Below, piece by piece: positions 6,125 to 10,670 of a stretch of DNA of 10,670 nt. Both the position numbers and the translations under genes were made by a program. This stretch comes from Nitrososphaerales archaeon TH5894. Its GTDB lineage: Archaea; Thermoproteota; Nitrososphaeria; Nitrososphaerales; Nitrososphaeraceae. Below the pieces are notes generated by a model. The model made no database searches. It was given only the letters and a program-made list of their open reading frames with translations, and had not been told where the DNA came from. The stretch spans positions 1 to 10,670 of the forward strand of contig JAATVK010000042.1 of the NCBI GenBank assembly GCA_014523485.1. The letters run 5' to 3'. The stretch's first letter is position 1. Every line of letters begins with the position of its first letter.

Positions 6125-6146
6125 TTTATAATTTATTAATTATAAA
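6125..6146. promoter_or_regulatory. Inverted repeat midway between divergent genes, candidate operator
   Basis: TTTATAATT (6125-6133) and AATTATAAA (6138-6146) are perfect reverse complements around TATT. The site is almost centred between the two start codons (78 bases from 6047, 72 from 6218). Such a place and symmetry suit a dimeric regulator controlling both genes. It may also simply be AT-rich sequence. Confidence 0.4.
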
Positions 6147-6217
6147 ATAATTTACCAGAATACAAAATTCTCGAGAAAACAAATTAATTCTTGAATGATT
6201 TAAAATAATAGGTATCA

Positions 6218-9200
6218 ATGAGAGATTTAAAAAAAAAAATTTCCTTATCTTTTAGTTTAATTTTTTTTTTCTTACTATGTATTACAAGTTATTTTCCCTC
6301 TCAAGTTTATGCACATCCTATAGTAATTGATTCTAACCCTAAGCAATTTCAATCCTTAGAAAACCCTCCGGATCGTGTTATTGTTTATTTTAGTGAACCT
6401 ATAGTTTTACCGTATAGCCAAATTTCTGTAATTGATTCGGAAGGGAATAGAGTGGATGAGGGAAATTCAGAAAATTATAATGGAGATACTTCTACTATTT
6501 CTGTACCATTAAAACCAGATATCGGTGAAGGAACTTTTACTATTAATACTAAAGTACTATCTGCAGTTGACGGACACGTAGTTGATGGCTCTGTAGTTTA
6601 TAGTATTGGAACTGGAGTGACAGATTTTAGTCATGTCAAATCTGAATCCAAAGACATTGTTGATTTGTTATCAATAGAAAATTCTCTTAGTAGGATACCG
6701 GGATATGTTGGTCAGATTGTAATAGTGGGAGCCGCATTCATATTTTTGTGGATTCAAAAACCTTTATCAAAATTTGAATGGATCAAAGGTGTTATTCAAT
6801 CAAATTTGCATCTAATCAAAAGAGATTTAATAAAATTGAGTATTATTGGAACTGTTCTGGTCCTTTTTTCTATTATTGCTATACTACTAATTCAAGCTAC
6901 TGCTATAGGAGGATCAGTAGGGGATGTACTAACCACAGAGTTTGGAAAGATTATACTTATTAGGTTAGGTTTAACTTTATTCTTACTAGGATTTTTACTA
7001 ATATATTATAAAAGATTTAACAATTCTAAAAAAACTCGAGATGAAGTTAACTATTTTATTGCTACAATGTGTCTAGGATTAGGCTTATTATTTACCAATA
7101 GCATGATATCTCATTCAGCAGCATTAAAGAGTTTTGTTCCTGTTCTAATAGATTATTTCCATAACATAGCTGCTTCATTTTGGATTGGAGGTTTAATTTT
7201 TTTGACCTTTGTTTTTGTTTCAAAAATATTTTTAATAAAAGATGAAGAATTAAAAGCAAAAATTATTTCAATGGTAATTCCTCGATTTTCAACTATAATA
7301 ATACCGGTTTTAGGTAGTATATCTATAACTGGACCAATCTTGTTGTGGTCATTAGAAGCTAATCTTTCTACAACAATTGCTTCACTGTATGGTAAAATAT
7401 TGATTGTAAAATTAATACTTGCTGCTCTCATGATAATAATAGGGGGTTACCATCAATTCATAACTGAAAAAAAATTTTCAACTTTATCAATAAAACAACT
7501 AGTGGAAAAAGGTCATAGAAAAGGAACAATAGCAAATGAACCCAACTTTATAAAACGATTTAGCTGGACTTTAAGATTTGAAGCACTTGTAGGACTAGGT
7601 CTTTTGTTTGCAGTTTCCTTAATGACTAACATGGTATTACCTTCAGGCGAACTACCGTCTTCAAACATCACCAATTCTACAGAAATTGTAAACCTCGAAA
7701 ACCCAGTACAGAATAGTGATGTTTATTCTACTGTTGTTTATAGCGAAAATCAAAAGATACAAATTCATCTAGAGCCAGCGAGATTGGGAGAGAATAAAAT
7801 ATTTGTAGAATTTTCTGATTACAATAATAAACCTACAACCAACATAATTAACGCGAGTCTAAAATTATCAGAAATAGAACGAGGGATCGGACCTATTGTA
7901 ATAGACATGGAAAAAATATCTAATGGACGATTCAATGCAATAGTTCCACTTAGTGCATTGGGATTATGGAATTTCGAGATTCAGGGAAAGACATCACAGC
8001 CTAATGCTCCAAATACTATTGCTACCTTTGAAGTAAATATAAAACCTAGAATCTCTGATTTACAATTTAATATTACCGAATACAAAACTCCTCAGAATAG
8101 CTTGTTACTGAATCCTGTGTATCAGGCTAGTACTGATTCTATCTGGGTAGGTGATTCCTTACCCGGAAGTGGAAGATTGTGGCAATTTGATATTGAGAAT
8201 AAGAAGTACGAAGAGCATACAATCGATGGTATTAATCTAATAACCTTCTCTGTCTTAGATCCTAAAAATACTAAAATCCTATGGTTTATAGATCCAACCT
8301 CTAATATATTAGGTAAATTCAACACTGACACCAAAAAAACTGAAACATACGAATTACCAAATAAAGGAGTAATAGCGGGATTGACAATGGATAACCGGGG
8401 TAACATATGGATGAGCATAATACAAGATAATTCAATTCTAAAATTTAATATAAATAAAAATAACTTTGAAACGTTTAAAATTCCTACGGCAAATTCAAGA
8501 CCATTAAGCCTTATTTATGATGAAAATAATAATTACATCTGGTTTGCTGAATCAATAGGCAAAATAGGACAATTAGATATACAAACTAAGACAATTAATG
8601 AATATCCGAATGTCACAAAATCAGATGCTTTGGAGAGGTCTATATTATCTGAGCCAACAGCCTTGCTATTGGACGGAAAAAATTCTTACCTATATATTAG
8701 TGATCATGAAAAAAATTCTGTTGTTCGATTTAATACGTTTAACTTTGTATTTAAAGAATATCCTTTAACGGATATTAACGGATTAGCATTTGGAATGGCC
8801 CTAGATGCTTATAATAATTTATGGATAGCTCAACATGTTTCAGACACACTAGCAGTACTAGACCCAGATACAGGAGAAACTATGAATATAGAGATTCCAA
8901 CGCCAAATTCTTTTGTACAATATCTTGTTACAGACTCTAAAAAAGATGTTTGGTTTGCAGAGCAGCGAGGAAATGCTCTAGGAAAAGTAACAATCAAGTT
9001 TATTCCCAATAATTCCCAAAACATAGCGTCAACGCCGAGTTCAGTAACTGATAATGCTAATGATAATAATAACAATAATCAGACAGATGACAACATTGCC
9101 AAAAAATCAATATTTAATACACTTAGATTTAACGATTTTTTTGGTCCATTCATTATAATTGCAATAGCTGCTTCAACAATATTATATGTAAATAGTAGTG

Positions 9201-9277
9201 AACAATTGAGAAAAAAACTGTTAGAGATAGAAAATATTGAAGACAGAAACAAACTAAAAGGTAACAAGACAGTATAA
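6218..9277 (+). CDS. CopC-CopD-FixH-like-beta-propeller fusion, putative copper import protein
   Basis: This 1019-residue multidomain membrane protein has five parts. A signal peptide (about 8-32) ends VYA|H. A CopC domain (33-130) has H33 as mature N-terminus and the DGH motif D118-H120, the known Cu(II) ligand pattern of CopC. A CopD membrane domain (about 160-474) has eight helices, with H299 and H315 (HNIAASFWIGG) near helix ends. A beta-rich FixH/YtkA-like domain follows (about 500-610). Next is a seven-bladed propeller of the Vgb/NHL type (about 620-930), its blades marked by (I/L/V)WF/I-type repeats. An Asn/Asp-rich linker (931-960), a last membrane helix (972-990) and a charged tail close the protein. 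Eight CopD helices put CopC and propeller on the same, outer side. CopC and CopD work together in copper uptake; the propeller's role is unknown. The Vgb catalytic His pattern is not evident, so lyase activity is unlikely. ATG start; a weak AGGT lies four bases before it. Confidence 0.95.
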   Translation: MRDLKKKISLSFSLIFFFLLCITSYFPSQVYAHPIVIDSNPKQFQSLENPPDRVIVYFSEPIVLPYSQISVIDSEGNRVDEGNSENYNGDTSTISVPLKPDIGEGTFTINTKVLSAVDGHVVDGSVVYSIGTGVTDFSHVKSESKDIVDLLSIENSLSRIPGYVGQIVIVGAAFIFLWIQKPLSKFEWIKGVIQSNLHLIKRDLIKLSIIGTVLVLFSIIAILLIQATAIGGSVGDVLTTEFGKIILIRLGLTLFLLGFLLIYYKRFNNSKKTRDEVNYFIATMCLGLGLLFTNSMISHSAALKSFVPVLIDYFHNIAASFWIGGLIFLTFVFVSKIFLIKDEELKAKIISMVIPRFSTIIIPVLGSISITGPILLWSLEANLSTTIASLYGKILIVKLILAALMIIIGGYHQFITEKKFSTLSIKQLVEKGHRKGTIANEPNFIKRFSWTLRFEALVGLGLLFAVSLMTNMVLPSGELPSSNITNSTEIVNLENPVQNSDVYSTVVYSENQKIQIHLEPARLGENKIFVEFSDYNNKPTTNIINASLKLSEIERGIGPIVIDMEKISNGRFNAIVPLSALGLWNFEIQGKTSQPNAPNTIATFEVNIKPRISDLQFNITEYKTPQNSLLLNPVYQASTDSIWVGDSLPGSGRLWQFDIENKKYEEHTIDGINLITFSVLDPKNTKILWFIDPTSNILGKFNTDTKKTETYELPNKGVIAGLTMDNRGNIWMSIIQDNSILKFNINKNNFETFKIPTANSRPLSLIYDENNNYIWFAESIGKIGQLDIQTKTINEYPNVTKSDALERSILSEPTALLLDGKNSYLYISDHEKNSVVRFNTFNFVFKEYPLTDINGLAFGMALDAYNNLWIAQHVSDTLAVLDPDTGETMNIEIPTPNSFVQYLVTDSKKDVWFAEQRGNALGKVTIKFIPNNSQNIASTPSSVTDNANDNNNNNQTDDNIAKKSIFNTLRFNDFFGPFIIIAIAASTILYVNSSEQLRKKLLEIENIEDRNKLKGNKTV

Positions 9278-9486
9278 TCTATTTAACTTAGGTTAAAGGT
9301 AATGTTAATACAATTTCTATAAACCATAGAATAAAACAAGAATTGATACAATTGTAAAGGAATATTAAAAATATTAATAATATATAAAAATTTATAATAA
9401 ATGACTTTCTCCAACAGCGAAATAATCAATATATTTTATTTCAAGGACATATTTCTATAATAAATATAGTTAATAATTAATCTGAT

Positions 9487-9497
9487 TATTATAAATA
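9487..9497 (+). promoter_or_regulatory. TATA box for the amidohydrolase
   Basis: ATTATAAATAT lies about 40 bases before the ATG at 9532, implying a leader of roughly a dozen bases. The rest of 9278-9531 is AT-rich. It shows one small stem-loop (TTCTAT 9315-9320 with ATAGAA 9326-9331) that may mark the end of the preceding gene, and nothing else I can support. Confidence 0.4.
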
Positions 9498-9531
9498 TTA
9501 AAAATGAAAGAAAAATTAGTAGAAGTTAATT

Positions 9532-10670
9532 ATGAGATTAATACAAACAAAATTACTATTCGATGGTAGTAACGAGAAAAAAAATTGTTTTATTGGAATT
9601 GAAGGTAATGAAATAAAATTTGTCGGTCATAATAAGCCATCTGGATCACACGAAATTATAGAACATTGTGAAGCAGTTACCCCCTCATTCATTGATGCTC
9701 ATAGTCACATAGGTATGGTTAGAGCTGGAGAGCCTTCAAACGAAGAAGAAGCAAATGAACATATGGATTCAATTTCTCCTTTATCTAACGCTTTGCATAG
9801 TATATATATGGATGATCCCTCTTTTCAAGAATCTATTGAATCTGGCATTTTATACTCAGTGGTGTTACCTGGTAGTGGGAACATAATAAGTGGTAAAGCA
9901 GTTTTAATCCGAAATTTTTCGTCAAATATAACAAATGCCTTTATTTCAGATATAGGGATCAAAACAGCTTTAGGATATAATCCAAGAAGTACTATAAAAT
10001 GGAAAGGTACTCGACCTTCGACAAGAATGGGAGCAATAGCAATTCTTCGTGACAATCTCTTGAAAGCCAAAAAGGCAATGACGCTTTTAGAAAAAAAGAA
10101 AAAATTGATTGAGGAAATTGATCCCCAATTAGAACTTTTCCTAGATATTTTGAAAAAAAAATACAAATTGATGGTACATGTTCACAAAGAAGATGATGTT
10201 ATGATTATGATAGAATTGATTAAAGAATTTAAAATTGAGGCTATTGCAAATCATTTATGTGATGTACATAATGACTACATATTCCAGCAATTAAGGTTAA
10301 ATAAAATTCCTATTATCTATGGGCCTTTAGATTCATTTCCCTATAAAGTAGAATTGAAACACGAAAGTTGGAGAAATATAGAAAAATTGCTCAGATCAAA
10401 TGCTAAATTTGCATTGATGACGGATCATCCTGTCCTATTACAAAGAAATCTTTTTTACTGTTTAAGACATTTATTAAGATTTGGTACTACAAAAGCAGAA
10501 GCGATTTCAAAGATAACAAAAGAACCTGCAGATATAATTGGAGCAAAGACTTTAGGACAAGTCAAACCAGGCTTTAAAGCATCACTTACGCTTTGGAACA
10601 ATGATCCTTTTTTGCTATCTAGCTATGTAAAAACAGTATTTGCAGAAGGAGAAATTGTATACCGAGAATA
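9532..10670 (+). CDS. Amidohydrolase-family metalloenzyme (imidazolonepropionase-like), stop codon cut by window end
   Basis: I translated this frame by hand: 379 codons, then TA as the last two bases, so the protein is probably complete with its stop just outside. It is a cytoplasmic metal-dependent hydrolase of the amidohydrolase superfamily. Visible are a short N-terminal beta part (1-50), PSFIDAHSHIGM with the metal-binding HxH (H57, H59), LPGSGNIISGKAVLI (112-126), VHVHKE (H216, H218), ANHLCDVH (H241, H246), and MTDHP with the likely catalytic aspartate D298. The C-terminal part (LGQVKPGFKASLTLWNNDP, then a closing VFAEGEIVYRE) is the small beta subdomain typical of imidazolonepropionase-type members. 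At 379 residues it is near normal length. The substrate cannot be told; hydrolysis of a C-N bond in a cyclic amide or similar is inferred from the family. There is no link to the copper genes other than position. Confidence 0.85.
   Translation, partial: MRLIQTKLLFDGSNEKKNCFIGIEGNEIKFVGHNKPSGSHEIIEHCEAVTPSFIDAHSHIGMVRAGEPSNEEEANEHMDSISPLSNALHSIYMDDPSFQESIESGILYSVVLPGSGNIISGKAVLIRNFSSNITNAFISDIGIKTALGYNPRSTIKWKGTRPSTRMGAIAILRDNLLKAKKAMTLLEKKKKLIEEIDPQLELFLDILKKKYKLMVHVHKEDDVMIMIELIKEFKIEAIANHLCDVHNDYIFQQLRLNKIPIIYGPLDSFPYKVELKHESWRNIEKLLRSNAKFALMTDHPVLLQRNLFYCLRHLLRFGTTKAEAISKITKEPADIIGAKTLGQVKPGFKASLTLWNNDPFLLSSYVKTVFAEGEIVYRE

Noticed and set aside
7153..7431. 92-codon minus-strand frame inside the CopC-CopD fusion
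   Set aside because: Antisense shadow of conserved CopD helices; the same holds for the other minus-strand frames at 8122-8418, 8830-9075 and 9079-9267.
9036..9100. AAT/GAT-rich run that looks like a simple repeat
   Set aside because: It is the coding sequence of the Asn/Asp-rich linker before the last membrane helix of the fusion protein, not an independent repeat element.
9825..10166. 113-codon minus-strand frame
   Set aside because: It is antisense to the amidohydrolase, whose plus-strand frame carries clear family motifs over the same bases.

Overview
The window is very AT-rich. It looks like a chromosomal stretch of an ammonia-oxidising archaeon (Nitrososphaeria/Thaumarchaeota, perhaps near Nitrososphaera or Nitrosocosmicus). 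The grounds are the TATA-box promoters with little or no leader, the lack of Shine-Dalgarno sites, several TTG starts, and a CopC-CopD-beta-propeller fusion of the kind I associate with this group. The assignment is from memory of the families, not from a search. I see no rRNA, tRNA, CRISPR array, insertion sequence or phage gene.

Layout: 1-747 has no supported gene but holds two adjacent inverted repeats. 748-1647 (+) is a CDF-family divalent metal exporter. It converges on a small CxxC/HxH protein of unknown function (1755-2123, -). A short-chain dehydrogenase follows (2430-3206, -), with what may be a relic of a second SDR tail just downstream of it. Then comes the core of the window: three secreted or membrane-anchored proteins on the minus strand (3459-4295, 4381-5235, 5460-6047), divergent from a 1019-residue CopC-CopD-FixH-like-propeller protein on the plus strand (6218-9277). 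The window ends with an amidohydrolase (9532 onward) whose stop codon is cut after its first two bases.

The central observation is that all four proteins from 3459 to 9277 carry signal peptides that, if cleaved at the obvious site, leave histidine as the first mature residue (IFG|H, IYA|H, VYA|H, VYA|H). In CopC an N-terminal His together with a DxH motif binds Cu(II), and the CopC domain here has exactly that pattern. Two of the others are diverged helical paralogues that keep three histidines at matching positions, and one of these also carries a Met/His-rich loop. I infer a secreted copper-binding and copper-uptake locus, which would suit an organism whose ammonia monooxygenase and electron transport rely on copper. 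The helical paralogue family is one I do not recognise and is the best candidate for something undescribed.

Control: most genes have a TATA-like box 23-29 bases before the start codon, which suggests leaderless messages. A perfect 9-bp inverted repeat lies midway between the divergent membrane-anchored protein and the CopCD fusion, and related AT-only palindromes lie upstream of two other genes.
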